The translations under genes were made by a program, and so were the position numbers. From assembly GCA_024638525.1 (NCBI GenBank), contig JAHEKB010000026.1, positions 2,643 through 16,488 of the forward strand: DNA of 13,846 bases, in the 5' to 3' direction. Of the stretch, positions 1 to 7,163 are shown piece after piece. The DNA comes from Bacteroidota bacterium. Lineage in GTDB: Bacteria > Bacteroidota > Bacteroidia > NS11-12g > UBA9320. The notes beneath the pieces are model-generated. The model was not told the origin of the DNA and searched no databases. It saw only the letters and a program-made list of their open reading frames with translations. The stretch's first letter is position 1; each line of letters begins with the position of its first letter.

Positions 1-795
1 ATTAAATAAGTTATTCAATTCCACATTCACTTCGCCGGTGATAAGAAGTTTGTTCTCTTCTGTGTTTTCACTATTGGGCGCTAATCCAATGACCCCGTCG
101 AAACGATCCGTTACGACTTTGTCAATTTGCAAAACGACTTTAGCTAATCCTTGATAGAAGTAAACCTTAGACGACGATCTGAGCCTTAAAAGGGGCTGAT
201 TGCGGAGGAGTTGGTCGATGCGTCTTATTTGTATTTCTGAGTAGGGTTGCCCCGCCTCTATGCCTAAGTATTTCTGTAGATATTTTTTAGTCAATTTGCT
301 GTTACCTACTATTTCCAGGGTGTCATACACAAATGGTCGTCCAGCATCAAAGAAGAGATCGGTCGCAATGAAGTCCTCTTCAACTCGAGGCTCTATTAAT
401 TTGATCGAAACAAAGGGGAATCCATTGTTTTCATAATGTGCAAAGAGTTGCTTTCTCAGTGAATTGAATTCAATAAGTCCCAATTGAGAACTATTGCTGT
501 CTAAGAACGCTTGTGGAATGTTGTGAGTTCTAAGGCTGAAACCTTGGTATTTTAAACCCTGGTATGCGTATAGAATCACGCTGTCATTATAGACAAATTG
601 GCTGTCAATCGATGCGCTTAGAAAGCCCTCGTCCCATTGTGAGTTTATCCATTGTTTTGAAAACAAGTCAGTTTGACTGCTGTCAAGCAATTCTTGACAC
701 TGAAGCTTATCACCGACTCTAAAGCAAATAGTAGTTTGATTATACGCTTGTTTGCAACTTGCCAGTATACTTATTAAAAGGATCAGCTTTCGCAC
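1..795 (-). CDS. POTRA-domain outer-membrane protein, BamA/TamA superfamily (C-terminus beyond window)
   Basis: I translated this minus-strand frame by hand; 265 residues are visible and the gene continues past the left edge. It starts with GTG at 795; an in-frame TGA lies two codons upstream and there is no in-frame ATG nearby. The N-terminus (MRKLILLISILASCKQ) is a signal sequence with a plausible lipobox (Leu-Ala-Ser-Cys14), so it could be a lipoprotein. Two POTRA-like segments follow: one around residues 75-135, and a clearer one around 150-220 with the typical VYDTLEIVGNSKLT strand-turn and LGIEAGQPYS helix. The visible part ends near the first barrel strand (FDGVIGLAPNSE, then a LLITGEVNVELNNLFN strand). 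By family it should sit in the outer membrane and take part in protein insertion or translocation. TamL is possible but its usual N-terminal motif is not evident, so no symbol is given. It is divergent from hemW with a 39-bp gap. Confidence 0.75.
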   Translation of the reverse strand, partial: MRKLILLISILASCKQAYNQTTICFRVGDKLQCQELLDSSQTDLFSKQWINSQWDEGFLSASIDSQFVYNDSVILYAYQGLKYQGFSLRTHNIPQAFLDSNSSQLGLIEFNSLRKQLFAHYENNGFPFVSIKLIEPRVEEDFIATDLFFDAGRPFVYDTLEIVGNSKLTKKYLQKYLGIEAGQPYSEIQIRRIDQLLRNQPLLRLRSSSKVYFYQGLAKVVLQIDKVVTDRFDGVIGLAPNSENTEENKLLITGEVNVELNNLFN

Positions 796-799
796 TATT

Positions 800-807
800 C
801 AAAATTA
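800..807 (-). promoter_or_regulatory. Bacteroidota -7 promoter box for the POTRA gene
   Basis: On the minus strand this reads TAATTTTG, an exact match to TAnnTTTG. A possible -33 TTG lies at 833-831, 23 bp upstream, at the long end of known spacing. The box ends five bases before the GTG at 795, so transcription would begin at or next to the start codon, giving a leaderless mRNA. The TSS is inferred. Confidence 0.5.
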
Positions 808-822
808 AGCTTATGAAGGACA

Positions 823-830
823 TACTTTTG
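823..830 (+). promoter_or_regulatory. Bacteroidota -7 promoter box for hemW
   Basis: Reads TACTTTTG, an exact match to TAnnTTTG. No convincing -33 TTG is seen 17-23 bp upstream. The box ends five bases before codon 835, the position where homologous HemW proteins would begin, so the message would be nearly leaderless. It lies 15 bp from the opposed box of the divergent gene, so polymerases on the two promoters would exclude each other. Confidence 0.45.
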
Positions 831-834
831 CAAG

Positions 835-1986
835 ATCTCAGGCATCTATATACACATACCATTTTGCAAGCAAGCGTGTACTTACTGTGACTTTCATTTC
901 AGTGTTTCAACGAGCAAGAAAAAGGAACTATTGCAATCTTTGGTTAAGGAGATTCAATTAAGGTCCAATTTTTTCATAGACAAGACTCAAATAGAGACCA
1001 TCTACTTTGGAGGAGGGACACCAAGTCTTTTATCCATTCGTGAGATCGAACAAATTCTTTCGACAATCAGTGCAAACTTCAATTTAAGTCCTGAACTTGA
1101 AATATGCCTTGAAGCGAATCCTGATGACTTGAGTAAAGATAAGCTCAAGCAACTAAAGTCGTTAAATATCAACAGATTAAGTATAGGAGTTCAATCTTTT
1201 GACGATGATTTGTTGCAATGGATGAATAGAAGTCATAATGCCAGCCAGGCAGAAATGAGTATTAATGAAGCTCTTGAGGTGGGTTTTGAACAAATCAGTT
1301 TAGATCTGATCTATGGCATACCTGGTTTAAGTCTAGAGGGTTGGACAAAAGATGTAAAGAAAGTATTGAGTATGCCAATACAGCACCTTTCGTCTTATAG
1401 CTTGACACTAGAGCCAAAGACTGCATATGACCACAATGTAAGAATTAAAAAGGCTGAGCCACCCTCGGATTTGCAAGCGGAGAGGGATTACCTCAAACTG
1501 ATAGAACTAATTAATAAATATGGATGGGAACAGTATGAGGTTTCTAATTTTTGTCAGAGAGGGAACTATTCAAAGCACAATACATCTTATTGGCGCAACA
1601 TACCTTATCTGGGTATAGGACCTTCAGCGCATAGCTATGATGGTAACGTTCGGTATTGGAACGTCTCAAGTAATACGAAATATATACAGGAAATAAGTAA
1701 AGCCGTGATACCATTTGAGAAAGAGGAGCTGAGTCATGCCGATCGTGTGAATGAATATCTGTTGACCGCATTGCGAACAAAATGGGGAATAGACCTGGAG
1801 CACTTGAATGCTGCTTATGGCCATAGCTTGACTAAGGATCAGAATTCATCTATTGTAGGCTTTACAGAAAGAGGTTGGATGATAAAAACAGGACAACATT
1901 ACTACTTGAGTCAAGAAGGGCTGTTATTCGCAGATTATATCAGCTCAGAACTGTTCATAGATCATTCATCCCAGATGTCTTCATAA
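835..1986 (+). CDS. hemW: HemW-like radical SAM protein (heme chaperone)
   Basis: HemW is a cytosolic radical SAM protein related to coproporphyrinogen dehydrogenase HemN, thought to carry and insert heme. The N-terminal GIYIHIPFCKQACTYCDF carries the CxxxCxxC cluster motif (Cys11, Cys15, Cys18 if codon 835 is residue 1), followed by Phe20 where HemN would have a fourth Cys, which favours HemW. FGGGTPSLL, LEANPDDL and IGVQSFDD are further family signatures, and HNTSYW followed by IGPSAHSY lies in the C-terminal domain. Counted from 835 it is 383 residues, the usual length. The start is odd: between the in-frame stop at 814 and TTG at 931 there is no ATG, GTG or TTG, yet starting at 931 would delete the cluster. 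Codon 835 is ATC, exactly where Met is expected. The 3' end overlaps the convergent AsmA gene by 25 bp. Confidence 0.9.
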   Translation: MSGIYIHIPFCKQACTYCDFHFSVSTSKKKELLQSLVKEIQLRSNFFIDKTQIETIYFGGGTPSLLSIREIEQILSTISANFNLSPELEICLEANPDDLSKDKLKQLKSLNINRLSIGVQSFDDDLLQWMNRSHNASQAEMSINEALEVGFEQISLDLIYGIPGLSLEGWTKDVKKVLSMPIQHLSSYSLTLEPKTAYDHNVRIKKAEPPSDLQAERDYLKLIELINKYGWEQYEVSNFCQRGNYSKHNTSYWRNIPYLGIGPSAHSYDGNVRYWNVSSNTKYIQEISKAVIPFEKEELSHADRVNEYLLTALRTKWGIDLEHLNAAYGHSLTKDQNSSIVGFTERGWMIKTGQHYYLSQEGLLFADYISSELFIDHSSQMSS

Positions 1987-4415
1987 TAGCTATCAGGAGT
2001 GTCATCTTCTTGTTCTTGTCCTTTGAGCACGCGAATAAATTCTCTTTTCTCTTCTTGAAGTTCTTCGTTGACTACCTTTTTCATGCTCAGTTTGTCATAG
2101 GTGATTTTTAAATTGTCCGGAGTACCTTCCATGTGAACATAGGCAGTTAAACCCCCGTGTGCATTATCTTCTATCCTTTGAAGTTTTTTCTTAGCAAACC
2201 AATTCGATTTTTGAGCCAAGATCTCAATTAGGTTGATGTTCAAATGATAGTCCATATAATTCTCAAAAGTATGAGTGCCCTCTAGTTCAATGCTTAGAGC
2301 GCTATTTCCAATGTACATTTTAGGGATGAATATGGTTTGATCAAATATTTCAATAGTGTTGCTTAACTTACTGAATTTCACATTCTCAAGTTCGCTTACT
2401 TCAACAAAAGTCGAAAGCTCCTTGAGCGGCTCATAGCCGATCAAAGCACCCTCTAATATTTCTACATCTGCTTTGGCGTAAAGCTTGTCCAAAGCCGGTT
2501 CGAAATCCGAATCAAACATCACTTTTGCCAAAAGCGTACCGCTTAGTTTACCGCTGATGTGATCAGCGGTTATCTCATTTTGCTCAAAGTTGTTGAAGTC
2601 TCGAAACAGATGTGTAATGTTCATTCCATTGATCTTGGAATTGATATCGAGCAAATAGTAGTTGCCTAGGGTAGTAAACTTGATACTTGCATTTGCAGAA
2701 CCCTCAAGAGCATCAATATTGGCGTTGGGGATTTTTAATTCTCTTCTATTTGAGTACAGGGTACCTTTTATATTATTGGCAGTAAAGTCGTTGAATGTTA
2801 GTCCGTTAATTTTTGTATCTAAAATTAATTTGTAGGGGAATAAGATTTTGTCAATTTCAGACTTAGAGCTATCACCAGAGCTGCTTATAAAGTTGTTAAT
2901 GTTTAAGTTATTTGCTTCCAGCGAACCCGTAATCTCAGATTTCGATCTTGTACTGAACAGATCATTTGTGTTTCTTATATAGCCGCGAAGTGAAATATCA
3001 GACTCGTTGAAAGCCATTTCACATTGCTTAATCACAATCTGTCGATCCGTTGCGAGCATATGGATATTCAATTGATGAATGTCAAGGTCTGGGTCTTCGT
3101 ATTTGCCTTGAATATTTCTACCCCTTACTTCTCCAATATACTTGAATGAGTTTTGACTTACTTCTTGTTTGTCAGGGTTATAGCGTAGTTCAAACATTCC
3201 AATCATACTCACATCACCACTTTGAAGTTTTAGCCTTTCAGATGCCATAAGTGTTGACAGGGTGGACGCTTTAAAACTCACCTTGCCATCCCATTTGATC
3301 AATGGATGTTCAAAGTTCTCTACCCAAAATTTTCCGCTGATGTAATCACTTCCTGAAGAAGCACGATCAATTTTGCCTTTGACCCATGCAGATGTCATAT
3401 TGCCTAAGCTCGGAATTGAAAGTTCACCTTGAGCCTTGATATTGTTTAGAGTTAGTTCATCCGTTTTGCTCTGTAGAGTTCCGTCATCAAGTCTATATTC
3501 AATGCCAAAAGAAGGGTAGGTGTTTTCCCCGATTTCGCCTTTAAAGTATCCTTTGATCTCGGCCAAGCCTTCCATGTCCAAGTGGGCGAAAAGATCTTGA
3601 ACATAATCGGGAAGTATGGGTATTATTTTATTGAGTTCAGATTCTTTGTTGTTGAAATTCAGATCAATATAGCTGATATCATCAAGGGTAATTACCCCAT
3701 CCACAGCTAGCTTGACACCATCTACAACCAACTCGCTCGGAGAAACAACTACTTTTTTGAAATTTTCTCTTAAGAAAATCTCGGTCTTGAGATCCAGTGT
3801 TTGTCCTTTTAAGTAGCGATCACCAGATTGCGTTATACTATCCGCAACCAATGAGCCTTTGAGATTGATATTGGTGCTTTCTGCCGTACTGATTATTTCA
3901 ACACTTGCATTGGATATATCGCTTGCTAGTGAGAATTCACTTCCGAGATGTTTATATGACAACTGACATCCAATGAGGTCTAAATCATTAATAGCGAATG
4001 ATACAGGATCACTGTCGCTCGTATCATTTACGAAGATGTCGTAATTGCTTCCATTTTCTGTATCTGCAAGGCGTATTTGACCTTTGTACACACTAACTGC
4101 ATCAATAACGTATTCTCTTCTTAATAGCTTTAAGAAATCTACATAAAGGTTTAACTCTTGAGCTTCAAGCATAGGTTGCTCATAGTATTCAATCGCTTCA
4201 TGGATTGTGACATTCTTGAATTGTATTCCCAACCTAGGGAAGTTAAATAGGCTGGTCAATTCAACTTCTTCGACTTCAACTTTTACATCAAGTTGTTCAT
4301 TTAACTCCTTGATCAATAATGGTTTGACTTGCTTTGAAAAGTATATGCCTCCTCCTAGTATCAAAGCGATTAGAACGAGCAATAAAACTGCAGATATCTT
4401 GATAAATGCTTTCAA
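1962..4415 (-). CDS. AsmA-family envelope protein
   Basis: An 817-residue protein with one N-terminal membrane anchor (about residues 5-27, LLLVLIALILGGGIYF) and a long beta-rich periplasmic body. The region just after the anchor (KELNEQLDVKVEVEEVELTS) and the C-terminal part, about residues 620-775 (SALSIELEGTHTFENYMDYH, then a GGLTAYVHMEGTPDNLKITYD strand), are typical of AsmA proteins in Bacteroidota. The family forms bridge-like beta structures anchored in the inner membrane and implicated in phospholipid transport or outer-membrane assembly; the function of this one is inferred from that. The tail is acidic (EQEDDTPDSYYEDIWDE). It starts with TTG at 4415: an in-frame TAA lies eight codons upstream and the next Met is about residue 80, well past the anchor. 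It is transcribed alone and ends inside hemW. Confidence 0.85.
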   Translation of the reverse strand: MKAFIKISAVLLLVLIALILGGGIYFSKQVKPLLIKELNEQLDVKVEVEEVELTSLFNFPRLGIQFKNVTIHEAIEYYEQPMLEAQELNLYVDFLKLLRREYVIDAVSVYKGQIRLADTENGSNYDIFVNDTSDSDPVSFAINDLDLIGCQLSYKHLGSEFSLASDISNASVEIISTAESTNINLKGSLVADSITQSGDRYLKGQTLDLKTEIFLRENFKKVVVSPSELVVDGVKLAVDGVITLDDISYIDLNFNNKESELNKIIPILPDYVQDLFAHLDMEGLAEIKGYFKGEIGENTYPSFGIEYRLDDGTLQSKTDELTLNNIKAQGELSIPSLGNMTSAWVKGKIDRASSGSDYISGKFWVENFEHPLIKWDGKVSFKASTLSTLMASERLKLQSGDVSMIGMFELRYNPDKQEVSQNSFKYIGEVRGRNIQGKYEDPDLDIHQLNIHMLATDRQIVIKQCEMAFNESDISLRGYIRNTNDLFSTRSKSEITGSLEANNLNINNFISSSGDSSKSEIDKILFPYKLILDTKINGLTFNDFTANNIKGTLYSNRRELKIPNANIDALEGSANASIKFTTLGNYYLLDINSKINGMNITHLFRDFNNFEQNEITADHISGKLSGTLLAKVMFDSDFEPALDKLYAKADVEILEGALIGYEPLKELSTFVEVSELENVKFSKLSNTIEIFDQTIFIPKMYIGNSALSIELEGTHTFENYMDYHLNINLIEILAQKSNWFAKKKLQRIEDNAHGGLTAYVHMEGTPDNLKITYDKLSMKKVVNEELQEEKREFIRVLKGQEQEDDTPDSYYEDIWDE

Positions 4416-4562
4416 GTAGTGGTTAGCAAATGTCGTTTACAATGGTCCAGACTTCTATTAGAACGAATCAACAATGCACATTGAGATACTGGAAAGTGTA
4501 TTTTTTTTAAATCCATTTTGTAATACTGTCCTGCGATTTATATTTGCAGGCCTTTAAAAAAA
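4416..4562. other. Intergenic region between AsmA gene and tRNA-Val
   Basis: This 147-bp divergent gap holds no gene. On the right it contains the tRNA promoter. On the left the only AsmA promoter candidate is GACATTTG on the minus strand (4434-4427), one mismatch from TAnnTTTG. A run of eight T lies at 4501-4508. Confidence 0.6.
4517..4546 (+). promoter_or_regulatory. Promoter of tRNA-Val
   Basis: TTTG at 4517-4520, an 18-bp spacer, then TATATTTG at 4539-4546: a full Bacteroidota TTTG/TAnnTTTG promoter and the clearest in the window. Transcription should begin near 4551, leaving a leader of about 11 bases before the tRNA. Confidence 0.8.
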
Positions 4563-4637
4563 GGGCGATTAGCTCAGTTGGTTTAGAGCACCTGCCTTAC
4601 AAGCAGGGGGTCGTAGGTTCGAATCCTACATCGCCCA
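4563..4637 (+). tRNA. tRNA-Val, anticodon UAC
   Basis: A full cloverleaf can be drawn. The acceptor stem GGGCGAT (4563-4569) pairs with ATCGCCC (4630-4636), with A4637 as discriminator. The D arm is AGCTCAGTTGGTTTAGAGC. The anticodon stem CCTGC/GCAGG encloses the loop CTTACAA, giving anticodon TAC, which reads GUA (Val). The T arm contains GGTTCGAATCC. CCA is not encoded (CTC follows), so it must be added after transcription. It is 75 nt long and stands alone between its own promoter and terminator. Confidence 0.97.
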
Positions 4638-4641
4638 CTCC

Positions 4642-4673
4642 AAAAGCCTTCCGCACAGCGGAGGGCTTTTTTT
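4642..4673 (+). terminator. Intrinsic terminator of tRNA-Val
   Basis: AAAAGCC (4642-4648), a T.G wobble and TCCGC (4650-4654) pair across an ACA loop with GCGGA (4658-4662) and GGCTTTT (4664-4670), followed by more T. It begins five bases after the tRNA. The flanks CTCCAAAAGCC and GGGCTTTTT.ATGAACCC recur in inverted orientation in the repeats to the right. Confidence 0.9.
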
Positions 4674-4682
4674 ATGAACCCG

Positions 4683-4793
4683 TGCCAAGCTGTGCTTGAG
4701 CTGGGGTTCATGAAAAAGCCCATTCTGCCAAATGCAGAGGCTTTTGGAGTGGAGGCCACCACACGGATCACGCGACCGCAGGGAGCGTAATCC
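4683..4793. repeat. Tandem 111-bp repeat, copy A
   Basis: First of two adjacent, nearly identical units. The first 70 or so bases match copy B exactly; differences are confined to the GGAGGCCACC-ACACGG stretch near 4751-4766. The unit holds three hairpin-forming parts: CAAGC-TGT-GCTTG near its start; AAAAGCC TCTGC-loop-GCAGA GGCTTTT at 4714-4745, terminator-like on both strands but better on the minus strand; and an imperfect palindrome at 4765-4793 with arms GGATcACGC and GCGTaATCC. On the minus strand the piece 4752-4704 resembles the tail and terminator of the neighbouring tRNA. Apparent reading frames through it are not convincing genes. Confidence 0.9.
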
Positions 4794-4905
4794 TGCCAAG
4801 CTGTGCTTGAGCTGGGGTTCATGAAAAAGCCCATTCTGCCAAATGCAGAGGCTTTTGGAGTGGAAGCCACCCATACGGATCACGCGACCGCAGGGAGCGT
4901 AATCC
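4794..4905. repeat. Tandem 112-bp repeat, copy B
   Basis: Directly abuts copy A and differs from it by about two substitutions and one inserted base (GGAAGCCACCCATACGG). The terminator-like hairpin is at 4825-4856 and the palindrome at 4877-4905, the latter identical in both copies. After it the sequence becomes unique (CAAAACCATTAAGCG) and runs 61 bp to the pirin start. Near-identity suggests recent duplication or conversion. Confidence 0.9.
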
Positions 4906-4966
4906 CAAAACCATTAAGCGTGGAAGGCGATCTTAAACCCAAACCTCCTTACTTTGTTAGTCAAAT

Positions 4967-5962
4967 ATGTCAGCTATCAAGAACATCAAAGCTTTGGGTT
5001 TCCCGTGGGCTACGCAAGACCCCTTTATTTTTTGTGCCTACCACAGAGATGAATATCCAAAAGGGAATGGAAATTTTGGCCCTTTGGGCAGTTTAGAAGG
5101 AAGAAATATTGGGCAGGATTTTGAGATTAAGGACGGCTGGAGGATGTACCACGGCAGCAGCATGCCTGGCTTTCCATATCACCCGCACAGAGGATTTGAG
5201 ACCATAACCATCAATAAAGAAGGGGTTGTAGACCATTCGGACTCCCTTGGTGCCAAAGGGCGATTTATGCAAGGAGATGTCCAATGGATGACAGCTGGCA
5301 AGGGAGTGCAACACTCTGAAATGTTTCCCTTGATTCATGAAGACCAGGAGAATCCCTTGGAGATATTTCAGATTTGGTTAAATCTTCCTAGAAAGAGTAA
5401 AATGGTTGAACCTCATTTTAAAATGCTATGGAATGAAGACATACCCAAGATTAGCAAGGAGGGATTAAGTCTTGATTTGATTGCAGGTGCAATCGAAGGT
5501 CAGTCTGCTCTGGACCCTACGCCGGATTCATGGGCAGCCAATCCAAATAATGCCGTTGCTGTCTTTACCTTTGAGCTTGAAGCTGGAGCTCATTGGGAGT
5601 TGCCAGCAGTTACTGAGGGAGTAAATGCATCACTCTATTTTTACAAAGGCAGTGGGATTAAGCTAGATGATCAATTGTTGGACCAGCATGCGATCATTGA
5701 ACTGAATCCGGGAGTTTCATTGTCTATCCAAGCCCAGGATAAGTCAGCGCGTTTTCTGTATTTACAAGGGAAGCCCATGGATGAACCCATAGTTCAATAC
5801 GGACCATTTGTAATGAACTCCGAAGAGGAGATCCGTCAAGCATTTGAGGACTATAGAAAAACTGAATTTGGTGGATGGCCCTGGCCCGAAAAGGAAAAGT
5901 CACATGGAGCCACAGAAGGGAGATTTGCCTTGCATTCAAATGGCAGAGAAGAACGACCGTGA
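4967..5962 (+). CDS. Pirin family protein
   Basis: A 331-residue cupin-fold pirin. The metal site is visible: HPHRGFET supplies two His and GKGVQHSEMF supplies a His and a Glu, the usual 3-His/1-Glu set. GFPWATQDPFIFCAYHRDEYPKGN at the start and MNSEEEIRQAFEDYRKTEFG near the end are typical of Bacteroidota pirins. Two cupin domains span about residues 15-160 and 185-290. Pirins bind iron; roles reported elsewhere include quercetinase activity and redox or transcription control, and the substrate here is unknown. ATG 4967 is chosen because MSAIKNIKALGFPW aligns with family N-termini. Transcribed alone, it follows the repeats and its last 27 bp overlap the 3' end of the convergent response regulator gene. 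Confidence 0.93.
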   Translation: MSAIKNIKALGFPWATQDPFIFCAYHRDEYPKGNGNFGPLGSLEGRNIGQDFEIKDGWRMYHGSSMPGFPYHPHRGFETITINKEGVVDHSDSLGAKGRFMQGDVQWMTAGKGVQHSEMFPLIHEDQENPLEIFQIWLNLPRKSKMVEPHFKMLWNEDIPKISKEGLSLDLIAGAIEGQSALDPTPDSWAANPNNAVAVFTFELEAGAHWELPAVTEGVNASLYFYKGSGIKLDDQLLDQHAIIELNPGVSLSIQAQDKSARFLYLQGKPMDEPIVQYGPFVMNSEEEIRQAFEDYRKTEFGGWPWPEKEKSHGATEGRFALHSNGREERP

Positions 5963-6664
5963 TTTTTTTTTATAAGCTTTATGGTCTTTCAATTTGTAAC
6001 CAACTCCTTTGATGGTCTTAATCAAGTCGTCCCCAATTTTCTCTCTGAGCTTTCTGATATGAACATCAATGGTTCGATCCCCTACCGTCAAGTCATTGCC
6101 CCACAATGATTGATAAATGCGTTCTCGAGTAAATACTTTGCCAGGCTTAGAAGATAGAAGCAGAAGCAATTCGTATTCTTTTTTAGGAAGCTCTATAGGC
6201 GCACTGTCCTTGAATAAAAGGCGTTTTTCCGTATCAATATAGATAGCCTCGTTGATACTAACCGAGACCATTCTCTCATCAGTTAGTTGTCTTTTCAATA
6301 AGGCCTTTATGCGAGCAATAAGAAGTTTGGGTTTTATGGGTTTGGTTATGTAATCATCACCACCTGCAGCAAAACCAGCAATCTGAGAATAGTCTTCGCC
6401 CCTTGCGGTGAGGAAAGCAATCAGTGTCTGATTTAATTCGGGGATTTGTCTCAATTGTTGGCACACCTCTATGCCATCCATTTTTGGAAGCATGATATCC
6501 AACAATACTAGGTCTGGTCGCTCTTCTTTAGCCAATGAAATTGCCTTTTCTCCATTGTCTGCAGTTATGGTAATGTAACCTTCTCGCTTGAGATTGTATG
6601 TTACCAATTCTCGTATGTCCTTTTCATCATCAACAACAAGAATTTTCGCTATTTGACCATCCAT
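5936..6664 (-). CDS. OmpR/PhoB-family response regulator
   Basis: A 242-residue two-component regulator. The receiver domain (residues 5-120) has the acidic pair Asp12-Asp13, phospho-acceptor Asp56 in LVLLDIMLPKMDG, Thr86 in AFLTARG and Lys108 in YITKPIKP, so phosphorylation should work. The winged-helix DNA-binding domain (about 135-228) carries KEYELLLLL, ERIYQSLWG, RTIDVHIRKLREKIG and IKGVGYKL. PhoB-like regulators in this phylum often sit beside a histidine kinase, but none is present in this window. RidA lies 82 bp upstream on the same strand. Past the wing there is a 14-residue tail (KAYKKKSRSFFSAI) encoded across an A9 run (5971-5963) that overlaps the pirin 3' end. The target genes cannot be told. 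Confidence 0.93.
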   Translation of the reverse strand: MDGQIAKILVVDDEKDIRELVTYNLKREGYITITADNGEKAISLAKEERPDLVLLDIMLPKMDGIEVCQQLRQIPELNQTLIAFLTARGEDYSQIAGFAAGGDDYITKPIKPKLLIARIKALLKRQLTDERMVSVSINEAIYIDTEKRLLFKDSAPIELPKKEYELLLLLSSKPGKVFTRERIYQSLWGNDLTVGDRTIDVHIRKLREKIGDDLIKTIKGVGYKLKDHKAYKKKSRSFFSAI

Positions 6665-6699
6665 TATTACTGTAAAGGAATGAACGGCGTTTTTGTCCT

Positions 6700-6714
6700 A
6701 AGTTAGCTTAACTT
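6700..6714. promoter_or_regulatory. Perfect inverted repeat upstream of the response regulator
   Basis: AAGTTA-GCT-TAACTT, six-base arms with a three-base spacer, lies 36 bp before the regulator ATG inside the 81-bp gap to ridA. It could be an operator. OmpR-type proteins usually bind direct repeats, so self-regulation is only a guess. Confidence 0.3.
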
Positions 6715-6745
6715 TATGTAATTGTTAAATTGATACAGGCAATTA

Positions 6746-7126
6746 TTATCGAACTGCAATAATGCTGATCTCAACATTGACACTTTTTGGCAAGCCCTTC
6801 ACTGCAACCGCTTCGCGAGCTGGGGGTTCATTTGGGAAATAAGCAGAATAGACCTCATTTACTTTGGTGTAGTGGTCCATGCTGCTTAAAAAGATGCTTG
6901 CTTTTACCACATTGGCATATGTCATGTCCGCAGCCTGAAGCACTGCGCCAATATTGCGCATTACCTGTGTAGTCTCTGCTTCTATGCTGTGATCAATTAT
7001 TTCAGAAGTTTCGGGTTTGATGGCTATTTGACCTGAACAATACAATGTATCATTGACAAGCACCGCTTGGCTATAGGGGCCTATAGCTGCAGGGGCATTA
7101 GGGGTAGAAATAATGTTCTTAGGCAT
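6746..7126 (-). CDS. ridA: RidA family enamine/imine deaminase
   Basis: A 126-residue Rid protein, the standard family length. RidA hydrolyses reactive enamine/imine intermediates such as 2-aminoacrylate from PLP enzymes, releasing ammonia and a keto acid, and so protects PLP enzymes. The signatures are IGPYSQAV near residue 15, LYCSGQIA, KASIFLSSMDHY, and PPAREAVAVKGLP followed by VNVEISIIAV. Arg104 and Glu119 match the catalytic Arg105/Glu120 of characterised RidA. It starts at ATG 7126 and is divergent from the next gene with 37 bp between them. The response regulator lies 81 bp downstream on the same strand and could share a transcript. Confidence 0.95.
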   Translation of the reverse strand: MPKNIISTPNAPAAIGPYSQAVLVNDTLYCSGQIAIKPETSEIIDHSIEAETTQVMRNIGAVLQAADMTYANVVKASIFLSSMDHYTKVNEVYSAYFPNEPPAREAVAVKGLPKSVNVEISIIAVR

Positions 7127-7163
7127 TGGCTGATATTAAAGGCTTTAGTTTTCTTTGTTGTAG

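Larger units (their letters stand above)
4638..4966. other. Gene-free 329-bp region, tRNA end to pirin start
   Basis: This holds the tRNA terminator, the two tandem repeats and 61 bp of unique sequence before pirin. No protein gene is supported. The pirin promoter is unclear: TTACTTTG at 4949-4956 is one base off TAnnTTTG and close to the ATG. Confidence 0.7.

Noticed and set aside
813..890. ATG at 813 as the hemW start
   Set aside because: It is in another frame, which stops at TGA 888; it would need a frameshift to join hemW.
1875..2111. Small plus-strand frame across the hemW/AsmA junction
   Set aside because: Shadow of the two overlapping real genes, with no family resemblance.
4683..4905. 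CRISPR array
   Set aside because: Two long units abut with no unique spacers and no cas genes are nearby.
4638..4966. Integrated element at the tRNA 3' end
   Set aside because: The tRNA tail copies are inverted rather than direct, and there is no integrase or cargo; pirin follows at once.
4583..5096. Open frames through the tRNA and repeats (minus 4583-4870 and 4626-4883, plus 4803-5096)
   Set aside because: They read through the tRNA, terminators and tandem repeats, and the plus frame overlaps pirin; open only because the repeat lacks stops.
6742..6764. ATTATT...AATAAT inverted repeat at the ridA end as a terminator
   Set aside because: All-AT six-base arms, no GC stem and no T run in the right place.
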